A stretch of DNA of 64,000 nt from Haemonchus contortus. Its lineage: Eukaryota; Nematoda; Chromadorea; Rhabditida; Trichostrongylidae. The notes under the pieces are model-generated. The model did no database searches. It saw only the letters and a list, made by a program, of their open reading frames with translations, and was not told where the DNA came from. The translations under genes and the position numbers were made by a program. Position 1 is the stretch's first letter; every line of letters begins with the position of its first letter. This document shows, piece by piece, positions 9,440 through 23,084 of this stretch. The stretch is taken from contig LS997562.1 of NCBI GenBank assembly GCA_000469685.2, positions 37,236,345 to 37,300,344 of the forward strand, read 5' to 3'.

Positions 9440-12400
9440 GGATATGAGAATGGAGCGTCATGCACCTCAGTCTTCAAAACACGTTTTGGGTAACTACACT
9501 TGAGTTTTGGTCCCGAAAACTACAACATTTGGTTACTGTGGAGTTTACCACAAAAAAATTGCTGGGCACATACTATAGATAGACGCCAGTAGAATTCTGA
9601 GATCAAGATGATCCCCGTATATCCCATTCATCAATGGAGATCGGCAGCAGGGACCAACTAAACTTCAAACTTCCGAACTCCTCTGGCCCGTATCTCAGAG
9701 ACAGTAAAATAAGCCTCTAGTGGCCATCAAAACGCAAACGGTCGATGACTCGGTCGTAAAAAATAACATTACTGAATAAAAGGTTACTGTACTCGTTATT
9801 TACTGGATTATCAAATGAAGACGAGGCCAGACCGGATATTGTTACGATTCCTGCACGTTGAAGCTTCTTTGAAGATGTTTGACAGAGAAATTCTCTTTCA
9901 TTTTCGTTATTTTTGTCGAGAAGCGACGTCTAACACTGAAGTGTGTCCTCGATCCACGGAAAGTGAGTACGTGAAGTGTTCCGAGCAAACAATGCGGCAT
10001 GCTCTCCGCCTCAACGTCTCCTCTTCCGGCTGTTTTCATCATTCCTGTGGCTGTTTAGCTCATTCCCTGCTCCGAATTGTGCACAGTAATTTTCACATAT
10101 TGCTTGCAATACTTGGAAAAATTTCCCAGTAGTTAAATTTGTATCGAGAAGTCTTATCCACAGCATATGTTTGGGGCGGGTTTTGCTTAGATCTTACCCC
10201 CGGTGGGGCGGACGCCATTCCCAGAACCATTTTTCTTGTATTGTGGTCAAATCAGAGCACGACGATGGGTTCCCTTTTTCAGCGATACCGTCCATCCTTA
10301 ACTTCCTTCACCATTCCACCTTATCGAAATTGAATTAAATTAATTCAGTGCTCAAATCGACTCTGTAAATACAGTTTCCTAAATAGGAGGTAGAGGATGA
10401 AGGAACTCGTTTGTAGATGCTGAACTTTGCGGTATGGGTCTTAAGCTTGGGAATAACGCGATCACCTTCCCATCAGGGAACTTGCGCACCCACTTCACCT
10501 CGAAGCCTATGTTTAGCAAACATCAGCTCCATATGGCTCAATACTGCTAATCTTATGCTACTGTATTGTCGTCGAATCCTCGTGAGCGCCTCATTACCAG
10601 TAAGCCTACTGGGTGTACTCAATTCATACTTGAAAAACCACGAGATGACCCGGTTTTGGAACCACAGCTGAAGGAAAAACGAAGATTTCTAGGTCGAACA
10701 AGGGGAATTTTCGCAGAATTAGGCGACATCAATTTCGATTGCAAAGGAAAAATTTCTTGAACGAAAAGTCTTCCGAGCCTTCAGGGCTCCCCCTTTTTAA
10801 AATACTCTGGGCGCTGGGCTGCTCCATGGTTATAGAACAGGGGATACTAGTAAATAAAAGAAATTAAGGGAAAACTCTTCATTGGGATAGGAATGTAATA
10901 ATAATCTTGATTTGATCGATATATCGAGAAATTAAGACCTAATGGGTAATGTAGGGAGACGAGACTGGCCAAAAAGCCCTTAGTCCTCATAGGAGGACAC
11001 GAATTGTGAAACTCTGAAATTTAACAGACCGGGAAACTAATCAAGACCCATTTTCGCATGAAAAAATCATGTCACTGTGCGGATCGAAATTGGAAGTGTC
11101 GCTTGCGGTTGCCCTCAATTTGTCTCCAATTTTAGCAATTATCCACTGCTAGGTCTGCTACTGTTTGCCGTTTGTTCACGGTCGCAGTTGATCTCTGCCC
11201 GATGTCCGGGCCGTCAAGTGCCTTTGGTGGTGATAAGTCCGTCGCCTCCGTCGTTGAAGTGATCGAGGCTCTTGTATTCCGCGATCCACTTCTCCTTCAT
11301 CTCCTCCTGATCACTGCGACCACTTCGCTTAGCTTCATCTCCTTGTAGGGGAGTCTCTGTCTAATTTTAGACAAGGACAGTTCTCTTATGAAAATAGCTG
11401 GATGTCGAATGCGATCGATGAAAAGCACTTAATCCTCCGAATCCATCTTGTTGAAATTTTTATCCTTTTTTGGTTTTCAGAAAGGAAACGCACTGCCTCT
11501 GCTTTGCCCATATCCTCTTACTAAAATCTACTCAGATATCTGTCCAAGACATTTAGGTATGGGGATGAGACATCTTTGTCATTCAGGGACATCAGTAAAG
11601 CCCTACAAGATTCAACGTAGCTAGTTATTTGACCCCCTTTATTGGTTTTTACCTAAGCTTTTGAGATTGGCAACAACTTTTCCTGCTGACGTTCTTGCAA
11701 AACCACTTTTTCAGACCTTCGTCAGTGATGGACTCTTCCATGAACCGCAAAGAAAGGTAGCGGACGAAGTTGTTACCTATCTCGTAGGCTTTATCGGAAA
11801 GCAAACAAATGTAAGCTACCTGAAATTAATGGGAAGCCATTTGAGGACTTTCAAAATCCTCAGAGACTCTTTCCTGTCCTCTCAGTTCATGAAAAAGTCC
11901 AATGATAGCGCCTTTTCTTCATTATTTTACGACCTCGTTTAGAACCATCTTCTTTTCTACATTTTTTGTGACCAAACAATCTAAGCTTAAAAAGGACTCA
12001 AGCAATTGCGTTCATCGGTAGGTGGACTTTTTGGAATAGCTAAAAACCCCTGCTTTTAGCGAACTACCATTCAGGTCAAATATATTGACATTCCATTAGT
12101 TCTTCTATTCTGGATGCTATCGAATGAAGGGCGCAATCTCGAGGCTATTGATCGGAGCTGCACGGCTGCAGACCTTTTGTCCTTTCATTCTATCTAATTC
12201 CTCTGGACACAATACTATTTGAATAAGGACATGTGATATCAGAAAAACAAGCATGAAATACGATCCGTCTGCGTTGACAGACGGCGGCGTTCCAAAGGAA
12301 AACCAACAAGGAAAGAAGTTTTCCTTAGTGAGCAGCCGGACGAGCCTCCTTTCGAGAAAACAATACTTTGCCTTCCTTTAAAACGTCGCACATGCTCATA

Positions 12401-12700
12401 GTCTTCGCTTTGATACAAGTTGCCCCCAACTTTGCAAAACGCCAGAGTGGGTGACCTTCCTAAATTTGTTTTTATAAACTTTCAGTTTGTGCCTAAGTTC
12501 ACCACGCGAAATTTACTGTACACATATGATCACATTTACTTTATGTTTAGTCGAAAGTTCTCGAACAAAAAAATAAAAAATAAAACCATCGACTCAGCCG
12601 TCAATCTATAAGAACAGACCAATTGCAAGGTTAAACGTTTAGAAGACAAAAAAAAGATAGAGAGCATATCTAACTGGACTTTCTTATGTGTTAAACTGTA
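9440..12700. other. Intergenic, no gene recognised
   Basis: Several open frames of 60-105 codons occur on both strands, but none shows a recognisable motif, consistent splice signals or a codon bias unlike the background. No clear transposon ends were found by eye. Confidence 0.5.
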
Positions 12701-12712
12701 CTGTTATATTAA

Positions 12713-13012
12713 GGAGGTGGTGTAGTTGCAAATGGCGCACTATCACACACGTATTATCACGGGTTCGAATCCCAGACCGATATCCGCCAGAGCCTAGAAA
12801 GCTCTCTGTCCGTCCGGGGAGTCGGCTATTTGATACTACACTCGTCTGGGAGGATAAAAGCAGTGACATGAGCATGGGCCGGCCAATGCAAGTCATTGTA
12901 TAGTCCACATACGCATTCGAACTGTTACTACAATTTTGAATGGAAGTCAAATACGAGAGCGCATCTCATAAACGTCTATTAATGCTTAGAGACTTTATCC
13001 TTGGAAAGTCAA
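12713..13012 (+). repeat. tRNA-derived SINE (family A), full-length copy
   Basis: The clearest copy. The A box is GGTGGTGTAGTTGC at 12716 and the B box GGTTCGAATCC at 12762. The body holds CCGGGGAGTCGGC, CTCGTCTGGGAGGATAAAAG, a CATGGGCCGGCC block, GCAAGTCATTGTATAGTCCA, ATGGAAGTCAAAT and an AGAGACTTTATCC tail. Length is about 300 bp. There is no protein coding capacity, as expected for a SINE. Confidence 0.9.
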
Positions 13013-16000
13013 TATTTTGCTCTGCTGTAGAGATGTAATGATTAATTATGGTTATATGTAGACAGTCGCTTGTGAAATTAATGGAAGTAATAATAGATGA
13101 TTAGTGATCAGAGAATATTTTTAGCTAAAAGTAGTAGGTATGGCAATAGAGAAACATTACATCTACACAATCTCTTCCTTCAAGACTTCCCATCTTTAAT
13201 GACGTGGATAATAGATATAATGATAGATAATCTATAGGAACGAGTAATTTTTAATAAGGAAGTTATTTTTACTGTTCTACTGTCTATATCAATAGTTATT
13301 ATTTGATACAGGCAGAGAAGATCTACACCAAAGATTGTTTATAATCATTCTAGGTTTAAAATGATTTCTAAAGATTATTTATCAATTACTATAGCTTACT
13401 TCAGTGGCATAGAATACAGGATAACGGATAAAAGAGTAAACAGTCAGTGTCTACAGACTTATACCCGGAAACTTAAAACGATATTAGCTTGGAAACCAAA
13501 TAATTGCATATATTTTAGAGAATCATAACTTTAAAAAAAGTTATATATTGACCATAATTACTCAGGTTTCTGTTCCGTAAAATATACACTACAGTGAAAA
13601 CAAAACAGTCACCTTTGAAGATAGATGATAATAGTACCTAGAAAACACGTAGTTACTCAGTTGTCAACCTGATGATCTTCTGTGGACTATAGAATTTAGC
13701 GAGCTTCCCTTTGGCAGTTTCCTGATTCAGTAACTTTCCAAAGTCTTTTTGCCCCTTTCGGATTTGTCGGAACCGTTCAAAATCAGTAGAGCTGTGTCGG
13801 TATGACAGTATCGTGCACTCTTATCGGTGATGGCTCTTTGGCTAGCTGACACGAGCGGCGGCGTGAGAACCCGGCGACAGTCCAGTCGTGGATTGGGCGT
13901 CTAGGCAAACACCACCCAACGACTGTCTGCTGATATTTCTTCGTGAAACTCCTATTCCTTATTCGGAAAAATTTTGATTCTAATATCTTACAAGCTTTAA
14001 GCTTGAGGACGAAAACTCAAAAGCGTAGATTTTTCCTGATTTCTAGAAAATATCGGTTTCAAATTCTTTATGTAATGATCATCTCCTCCCGATAGGTTGG
14101 TATAATGCTAGAGCCATCAGTACAGACTGAACCCATTGGTCATCAAGGAAAGAGGGGTGCTTCCCCTATTGCCGTGACTATTTGGTGATTAATAAATCAC
14201 TAAACTACTTACTATTATTATAAGTTCTGCCACGTAGAATCGATTTTACCTAATTTATTGGCATTGTATTTACTGATTACACAAGTGTTAGAGTATTACT
14301 CTTGAATTACTAAAGTGCTGTTACAGAACCTGGTCATTGAGACTAGAATTACCTTTCTTACTGTCACTAAACTCTCTGATTATTACTAACCAGTCCTTCT
14401 GTTATTATTAAACTCACTGATAACTGAAGTTGGAATCAGCTTTTTTAATGACAGTGGTAGTTATTATTCATTTCGATGACTTAGTACAGAAATACTAGCT
14501 TTGTTACTGTAACCATTCAGGTAGGCATGGGGTAAGAGCTTATGGAAGTAACTCTCAGAAGGCTTGGCGGAGGAGAGTGTACACGGCAATACTTTTTCTT
14601 TTTTTCCTCTTAGTTCTGTTAACAAAGTTAAACTTAACCCAACTTCCACCTAGTTTGATTCACTTTTTCTAATTATACGTCACTGGTAATTTTATTCTTG
14701 GATTATAATTAAAACTTCCTAAGGATCAAATCATGCTGAAGCAGAACCCTTCCCTTGGTTCTGGGCCACCGTGCTAATGGTCATTTCGTTTGATTCACGT
14801 CGAAGGGAAGGGTTTGATCTTGAACTTGAAGCTGACTCCTCGAAATTGCTTTAATTTTTGATAACTTTAATTTTCAGTTTTCATAAAATTGAAAATAAAA
14901 TATTGTTTTTTATGTTTATGTTGACGGATAAAATTGAACAGTTTCTATATTTCATGATTATGTGCACTGCTTAATCATCAGCCTGTACTGTTTTTCCTGG
15001 TGCCCATTTAGGGTAATTTCAACGAGATCGAACTTCTCAAGAGGTTTTTATTGTAATTGGTGGAATGAAATGAAATTCATCTTGATCCATTACACTTTGC
15101 TTGCCCTCCAGAACGATTCCATCTTTACTTTCCTCTTGTGGTAATCCTAAACTGATTTTCGTGGTAATCCTAAAGAAAAACTTATTTTTTAGGACAGGTT
15201 GTCCCGTTTCTATGCATAATCATGGCACAATTGAAAAAGTACATTCTCACACGCAAGGTTCATACCATCACAGCGTTGTATGAATATCAATCATTTTTCC
15301 ACTTCATATATCTTCCGTAGACATTTTACTACCTAAAATTACTTCGACAATTCGTAATTATGAGCTATTTTTAGCAGGCAAAAATTGCGGGTTATTCGAG
15401 GTAGTAGAATTATGTGGGTGATTCGGACCGGAGGCAACGGGCACCACCACCATAGAAATGATATTACACGCTGGATTAGATCCCTCTCTGACCAGCCAAC
15501 CCTATTATACTCCCAGAACCTCCTGATTAGTATAAATCTCCCCTATAAGAAAGAAATCGCTGCCTTATACTCAGGGAATCTCTGAATTCCCTGGTACGTA
15601 ATGAGTTCTGGAATACCCTCTATTTATAACCCTTTGTTTACTTAATAGCTTTACTACTTTCACACAGAATTACAGCGGCATATTCATATAGTAGGGTGAT
15701 TCTGGGATAAAATCAAGCAATAAGTTGCATTAACCAGTCAAAATAAAGCTGAGCGATCCGATTCCTGGCCTTTACTAAGCCCTAGATGTCCCTAATTCCA
15801 CCCTTCTTACTCGGTGGGTTGGACTAAAAATCATCGAATAGTCTCAACCGCTGTGCAATAGCTCCTGCAGTACGGAATCAAGACAGACGCATGGCTTATC
15901 TAGCACTCTTAATCGATTTCAAACCACGTACTTCTGCAGTTCAACTGATGGTCAGTTTTACAAGGCATTCTATACTAGTAACCATACTGCCTCTAGATAA

Positions 16001-16320
16001 AATCTCAAAAAATCGATAAAATCGATCAATGATTCTTTGAAGTTCTTGCTGGAAATGTCCTCCTTAGTCATTTCTAATTTTCGTGCCTTGTCTATTGTTT
16101 AGTCGTCTGCGTAACACTCTTGAAGACATTCTCTGCATGTCTGGTGTCTCCTTAGAAGGTGTACTGTCTCGTGCTCTTCAAACATTTGTTGCGATTCATC
16201 ATACCTCGGCTATTGTACACATCGGAAACCACGTAACGCCCAACGACACCCCCCATCAGCGCAACACCCCCATAGCACCATATTAGTAGCCGTATGTACA
16301 TGGTAGTATCCTTACCATAT
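13013..16320. other. AT-rich intergenic, no gene recognised
   Basis: Mostly AT-rich with short TAGATAATAGATA-like simple repeats near 13200. Nothing with splice-bounded coding character was found. Confidence 0.45.
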
Positions 16321-16326
16321 TACTGT

Positions 16327-16469
16327 CTACAAAAGTGGGCGTGACCTGGGTGATTCCCGATTCTCTTGGAAGATTCCCTTCCCTTCTTGAAGTTCGGGAA
16401 TTCCTGGGAACTCTGGTGTTCCGCCACCAGGCAAGCCCTTGTCAACCACAGGTGTTCCGTCATCCTTGA
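16327..16469 (-). CDS. Possible orphan terminal exon, glycine/proline-rich (weak)
   Basis: On the minus strand an acceptor GGTGTTCAG is followed at 16469 by an open frame with KDDGTPVVDKGLPGGGT, then PEFPGIPEL, to a stop at 16327. The G/P content and good acceptor suggest a possible last exon of a gene whose upstream exons I could not place. It may equally be chance; no family is recognised. Confidence 0.22.
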
Positions 16470-16489
16470 CTGAACACCGTCGGCTTATC

Positions 16490-19400
16490 TTATCATTACG
16501 AAGCCACCGCACAAGCACTTTCCAGAAATGCAGCAGAACAATGGTGAGTCCTTCAATTTAAAAATTTTAACTTTTTTGAACAAGAGATTATGTAGGAAAT
16601 CTTCCAAAAATATTTCATCTGATTACTCTAATCTTCTAGCGTGTTTACTGATTTATTGATCCATTTTTTTCAGTGAAAATCCAAAAATATAGTAGTGAGT
16701 AGTAGGTGTCTTTGTATGGAATCGTGCAGAAAATGAGCCTTGAATAGCCATGACGTCTTTGAGCAATTCGATTTGGGCCATCTTCAGAAAACATCCGAAA
16801 GTCAGCCCCTTCCATTCCAGCCAGTCCCCCTTCATCCATGCCTATGCCCTTTTGAGACTACAGCTTACGTACCACTACCGAAATTCCTTCAAGTGCTGCT
16901 ACTGCTATATTTGCATATTTCTTGAAGTTGTGGTTTTTGAAGAATCAAAACTATCGTATTATTACTAGTGTTTTACTCCATAAATGAAAAAAATCAATTG
17001 CGGCAAAAAAAAGAAATCAAAAGTGTTGATGATGATAGTAGATAACCAATGTTAATGTTAATGTGGATAATAAATGTTGATAGTGTTGATCATTGATAAG
17101 AAAATAGTATTAAAAATATGAAAGACTGACGTCTAAATGTAGAAAATTAAGTCATCTGTTCGCACAAGCCTAGGTGATAATTTGACACTTCACCTTACTT
17201 CTCTAACTTCGAAAATATTCCAAAGCCCAATGACTATGAGAAAGTCAAAAATCAAACTAAGTAAATTATAATTATATTACTTATTATAGGAATATTATTT
17301 TATATTGGTAGCAATATCAATAATAATAATAAATAAAAGCTGAAAAACCAGAGAGGAATTAAATATTAAAAAATTATGATAAAGATGGATACTAGCCGTA
17401 CATATCACTATATCAGCCAAATCTAAGGACTTCATACTGGGTGAGTAAAAGTCGAAGATCTGGTCAAATAATCAATATAAAGTTAATGGCAGTAATAATA
17501 ATAATAATAATAATAACAATGACACTAGTAATAATAATATTAACAGCTGTAGCAATGGTAATGATAATTGTAAAAAATAAGGGTAATCAAATAAAAAATC
17601 ACCCAGTTCTCATGGATTTCACCAGATTAGTTAAAAAAAAAATCAAGACTATGGAAAAAAAACTTACTATTCTAAAACTTTACTTCCAGTTAAATTAATC
17701 ACTTCAATCGGTTACACAAAACTGGGAAGTCGTGGGGAGAGGAGCTCTGAGGAAGCCCCTGGAACTACTATGTACACCATTTTTTTTCATGAACTAAGTC
17801 GTACCAGTATAGCTGCTTCTGAATTTGCCCCACTTGTTTACTTGTTTTTCCTTCTAACTTTACACTATAGTTATGAGTTGTTATCGCTTGTTTACCATGC
17901 TCTTTTAGCTTACTATTTATCACTATGGCTCCTTTTTGTTATTTGGCATGCTCATCATTTGTCACTTTCTACTGCTTGCTGGCTTCCGGCGTTCTGTCTC
18001 TCTTGGCAACCAAAACACTTTGTTCCAACACTGGAGAAGAAATAGATTTTTTTATTTCGGACTCTCATGATTGCTTACTTTGTTGGGTATTATCCCGGGA
18101 AATTGTAAGGGAATATTCCGGTCTTTCCTTTCTAAGAAGTAGGGCTCACCTTACATCTAGTCACAAGAAAGAAATATCTGGTACAGGACAAAGAGGAGAT
18201 GGATTAGGGTAAGACTGGGGATAAGAGGGAAATTGGTGGGAAGACGAGGATTAGCACGAACCCGACCAATTACAAGGTTGCATTCGAGCCTGTCCCCCAC
18301 TTCTTGTCCATACCAGGCAGCACAAGGGGTCATCAGAATGAGGTATGTACCTACAGGGGAGACCCCATAGAAAAGCAACATATCAGTCCCATATAGCAGA
18401 GCCCAAGGGAAAGGAGACGGAAGATTGGGAGAAGAAACTTTTAAGAATATTCCGGATTTTAAAAAATATTCCTTAAAAGTTTCTTCTCCCAATCAAACGA
18501 TCCCTGCAGCAGCAGTGGATGGATCTGAATCCAGTCCACAAGTACATAAAGAGTTCATAAATCCCAAAGTACAGGGCGCACGGGTGCACAAATGGCCATG
18601 GATCTCGTTTCCCGTTCCATCCAAACTCATTTCGACTCGTAATCCACCAGCGTACCCTGCCATTTTGTTCCAAATCCTTCCGTTTACGTAGTCAACTTGG
18701 CTTTGGACCGGTTTATGCCGTGCGGACAAACTCCACGGACAAGGTTGTTTTCACAATTTTCGTTTGCCGTCAAAGATCAAATCGTTTTTTAATGATTCCG
18801 TCATGGGGATACCAGTATGGGGACTTTTTGGCTAGTAGACGGAGTAGGGCTGAAGTAAGAGAGAAAACCAGTGAAGAATCAGAAATCCTCCTTTTCTTCG
18901 TTTGATTTCATGGCCACTATTCCACGAAAGTTACAGAGGGTAGAAATAGGATTCACAGACAATAAAGTCTTTCTGATCCTCTCATAAACCTCTTATGATT
19001 GAGTCTGAAGATCTTAGACAAGGATGAGCCATGCACTTGCCTCCCCTCCAGACTATTTTGTCATTCTGATGCATTTGTCTCATGCAGTCGTATTCTCTTA
19101 GCCCGTCAGAGTGAAATGTAATGTTTCTGTCCTCTCTGGCAAATTCGGAAGCAGTCTTTTGATTTTTATGTAAAAAGAAGCTGATGGATTTCAGTTGGCT
19201 CTTGAAGAGCTTGATCCATAGCCATGGGAGTGGTAGCAGCGCCACTTGCCACCACTCCATTTCTTCGAAATCCTCTCTCTTTAGCTCCTTCCTCCCGGCT
19301 GCCCATTAATTTGTTGTGAATAGTCATTTTTCAATAACTAAATGACTCATCTTCAATTCCTATAAAAGACGCCACCGTTTTTGAAATTGGGCAGCATAGA

Positions 19401-20900
19401 GAACTGGGTAGACATCTCCTCCCGGAAAGTTTCTGTTCGATCCCCCGACGGTGTTTTTTGAGAGCCTCGTCGTCGACGTTGAGGTTGGATGACTGACGGC
19501 TTGAATTATTCAAAAACGTGTGCTACATGAGACACATCTGGAATCGCTCTCGGCTATCCTGTTGTAAACTGGCATGCTCGGGTAGATCCGTCATCTTTTC
19601 GAAATGCTGGCTGGTTCCTAGTGGATTCTACTTGTGATTTCCAGCCCAGTTTCCAGTGGTATTGAATTTCATTTTTCACTCGATTTTCTTGATCAGTGAA
19701 GAAACTGATCCTATTCCACCTTGGCATACTGTAGCAATACTCTGAGGGTAGGCCTTGTAGGCTTCTGTAGGCCATACTCCCTCTGTGTTCATCGTGGAGG
19801 GCCCAGATAGGACATCTGAAGCAGCAGCATCTGAAAAACTTCACAGACAAGGTCTTCTTTGAAAAGTCGCTCTTGCTATCACATTTCATCAAGAGTTTCG
19901 AGTGACTGTCCGAAGATGCGCCATGTATTTATGGGCCTTCCCCAATCGTCAGTTTGATTTGTAGAATCTAGCAAAGAATGAAAGTGTGGAAATGCATGGT
20001 TGACGTTTCATCTCTTGGAAATCATTATCCCTGTGGGCAAATTTGATACCTGCCTTCAAAAAACGCTTTTTTTAACCCAGCGTGGGAAGCAATCGAATGC
20101 AATAGGTGGAGTGACGCCGACGGTGTCCTTGTCATTGCACTATTCTTACTATTTAGATTTCTACTAAGTAAACAAATTGGTCATCACGTCATTCGTTAAA
20201 CGCGTAGTTTACTGTGTAAATAGTCGGTTAATCAATAAGTAAATAGTAAAGTAGAACTGGAGGACATCAACCAGATTATGGCGCCTACTCAAGGATGCTC
20301 TGGGGAAACAGCTCAGGGAAACGGAAAGGTTCCACAGACCGAACCAACATTTCTACCAAATACTCGTAGCACCTGGATTACCCCATACCGAAATTTTTAT
20401 GCATAATTTATTTTGTTTTAACCCCTTGATTAACTAATTATAAATTATTCAATAATCACCTTCAATTTGCATATACTATATGGCTATATATATGGCTGGT
20501 CTTCTTATAATTACTATTATTTTTTGCAAGTAATTGGCTGGATAGATAGGCATCCGGATGAATAAAGCTTGGTGAAAGGCAACAATAAACAGTAAACAAA
20601 TCAAATAAATAAACAAAAAGATCTCAAAATAGAACTCGTCGCTTTGCTTCTTCCATTTTGCATCCGAATAAACTCAAAAACGAAAGCTGCTGGCAAGAAA
20701 TTTGAAAGTGGAACTATCTGAGCGCTCCTAGGTGGTCAGTTCCGATCTCCTAAGCTACTCTAAGCGAATTCCTTTCATCGCTTACAGCTACGCCCTTGTT
20801 GCCCTTATCCAATGGCCATGGCTTAGGCTGGTGGTTCAGTCCAGTGTTGGGAGGCTATCATCATGCGTTCGTTGGTGTGTTGGGTGCAATTTATGAGAGG
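16490..20900. other. Intergenic with microsatellites, no gene recognised
   Basis: Contains ATA/TAA microsatellite runs near 17490-17530 and long AT-rich stretches, plus the hairpin listed at 18423. Minus-strand frames at 18982-19892 are open for up to 112 codons, but I recognise no domain in them; they could be decayed repeat protein. Confidence 0.4.
18423..18494. repeat. Near-perfect 30-bp inverted repeat (hairpin) with 13-nt loop
   Basis: The left arm 18423-18451 starts GATTGGGAGAAGAAAC and the right arm 18465-18494 ends GTTTCTTCTCCCAATC. The arms are reverse complements apart from one inserted base. This may be a tiny foldback or MITE remnant, or a hairpin RNA precursor. No flanking duplication is evident. 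Confidence 0.85.
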
Positions 20901-20913
20901 TTTTTCTATTCAG

Positions 20914-21048
20914 CATACCAGCGCGGCATGCATGCAGTTGGGCTCGGCCAACCAGACGGCTTACTCATCTCATTCGACCAGTCCTATGAAATATCCCCAC
21001 TTACTGATTCCGAGTACATTTCCGTTCATCACCCATTACTGCGACTAA
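20914..21048 (+). CDS. Possible orphan terminal exon (weak)
   Basis: The acceptor TTTTTCTATTCAG at 20901-20913 precedes a 44-codon open frame with serine/threonine-rich, transcription-factor-like composition (MQLGSANQTAYSSHSTSP) ending in TAA at 21046. Local GC content exceeds the surroundings. A second frame is open over the same bases, and no partner exon was found, so this is only a candidate. Confidence 0.22.
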   Translation, partial: HTSAACMQLGSANQTAYSSHSTSPMKYPHLLIPSTFPFITHYCD

Positions 21049-21099
21049 CTTCTACTTTACTTGATCGATACCTATTCAGTCCAAAACAGATTCCGATTT

Positions 21100-21620
21100 G
21101 TCTAGTTGTAAATAACAATCATAGTAATAGTCATAATAATAACATCAATAATAGTGATAATAATAATTTGTTTTGACTTAATATTTCGTGAGCTGCTCCG
21201 TTTTGATTGAGATTGAGAGGGCAAGCGGAGTCTCGGTAAAGCTAGAGATAAAGAGCAGATGCCCGAAAAGCTCAAGTAAGGGTCCGAGTTCCTCCCGAAG
21301 CCGAATTTTTGCTCATAAATTGCCAACCTTGTACTTGAAATAACAGTACTTGTAATAATACTTATAGTAATAACAATCTCACAACAATGGCGATTCATGG
21401 ACAAAACTTCTGCCTAGGACAGGACTCGAACCCACAGCCGTGCCTCTCGGACCCTTTTCTCCTTAGATCTCACCCTAATAATATAATAATAATAGTAATA
21501 ATAATAATACAGCAGAATCACTTATAAATGTAAAACGAATCTTATGCGGTAGTACTTTTATTATTATTATTAGTATTAGTATTATTATTATTACTGTTAT
21601 AATAAATTATAAATAGAAAT
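21100..21620. repeat. TAA/ATA trinucleotide microsatellite cluster
   Basis: Imperfect AAT/TAA repeats at 21115-21172, 21478-21510 and 21555-21600 (as ATT). A B-box-like GACTCGAACCC sits between them at about 21423 (minus sense), perhaps a tRNA-derived fragment. No gene. Confidence 0.7.
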
Positions 21621-23000
21621 AATTTGATGTTTTATATCCAATATAATGTTATAGCAGTAAGGATAATCGTATATCGGCCTTGAACTTGTCTCATTTGTAT
21701 CTGTTCGACAGTACTGCAATTGCATCGGGGCAAGGTTTTTGGAATAATCGGTTTTATCGGAATATTTTTGAGGGTTGAGCTCTGACGAGCACTCTGCAGT
21801 ACTGTCCTTGTTGGCGAAACTCTAAATACAATTTTGGGAAGGTAACGTCTCTGTCACTGTGAAATGCAGTTTCCTTATTGGTTTTGAAAGCACGAAGAGT
21901 AAGCCACACCTTTGATTTGTTTCATAGAGCGATTTTGGGCCTTGTTCTTGGACTAGGCAATCATGTTATTTCATTGACCACACATTACATCAACCCTCAG
22001 AAATCATTGTAGAAGCTGGATCACAAATACAATAATGTCTGGAAGGTTCTACTACGACTATTTTCCCATGACACCTTTTGAATGTTTCTTCATAGACTGT
22101 TCGCACTCATCCCTCACCTTCACCCTCGTGGCCTAAAGGTCGTAAAAATAACTCAAGTGGTAAGATGTTGACAAAAGACCGTGACTCCAAAATGAGCAGA
22201 ATGCTTTCGGGCAGAACTTTTTGATACAATCACTCAAATCATAGCGAGATCCTCTACGACCCGATACTGAAACAGCTGAAAGGGATGTTTTGATCGATTA
22301 AAACGAATTCCTCAAAATATTTTCAAAACCTGACTACGATATTTCAGAAGGGTCCTTATGCAAAATTTAAAAAAACGTTCCCCAATACACATTTGTTAAT
22401 AGCATCCCTTCGCAGGACCAGTCCTACCACCTGCCGAAAATCCTGTAAAGTTTCCTTTAAGAAAACTTTTGATAGCTATGATCTTGGAACAAGTCTGATA
22501 GGTTCTGTTGTCCTTAACTTTATCGTTTCATATCAACAGTTATCATTGGTTATCACTCATTATCATCGAATACAGATGTTCTCACTCCGTAACCTCTCTA
22601 ATCCCAAGAATAGGGGCCAAATTTAAACTGCGTTGAGACTACAATATGAATTCTTGGCCAAAGACACTAACTCACGAGTGTCAGCAGACGAATTTAACAA
22701 ACTACTATATCGTTGCAGGAATTAGGATAAGACATTGTAAAAAAAATATATATATATGTATAACATATAGTATGTATATTTTACTTTGAGTTGAAATAAC
22801 TTATATCTACTATCTGTCAATTTGCACCATATCTTATGTGAAGTCATTTCAATTAAATGCAAGTTTCGGTTCTTGATAAAATTTCTATTAACTTCTATTT
22901 ATCCCTGAATAGGCCACAGACAGGAAGAATCAGTAAATGGCTCATCTGAGGCCAGAATTATTCAACAGACGATAACCCGTAATCGAATTTCAATCACTAA
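21620..23000. other. Intergenic, no gene recognised
   Basis: AT-rich, with a TATATATATGTATAACATATA stretch near 22747. No convincing exon or repeat ends. Confidence 0.4.
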
Positions 23001-23030
23001 TTACAATACTGCTACTAATTCATGGTCAAC

Positions 23031-23068
23031 CGACGGTTTGCGACGGATTAATCCGTCGCAAACCGTCG
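23031..23068. repeat. Perfect 38-bp palindrome in left foldback arm
   Basis: The half-site CGACGGTTTGCGACGGATT is followed immediately by its exact reverse complement, with no spacer, centred on ATTAAT. The half-site itself contains CGACGG and CGACGG as an internal near-repeat. The same palindrome recurs at 25522-25559. Confidence 0.95.
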
Positions 23069-23084
23069 CTTCCCCATAACTTCA

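Noticed and set aside
9815..10132. Open frame of 105 codons (+) downstream of IFT88
   Set aside because: No domain, no splice signals, and a long open minus frame over the same bases.
19554..19892. Open frame of 112 codons (-)
   Set aside because: No recognised motif; cysteine-rich stretch looks fortuitous. Could be decayed repeat protein but cannot be supported.
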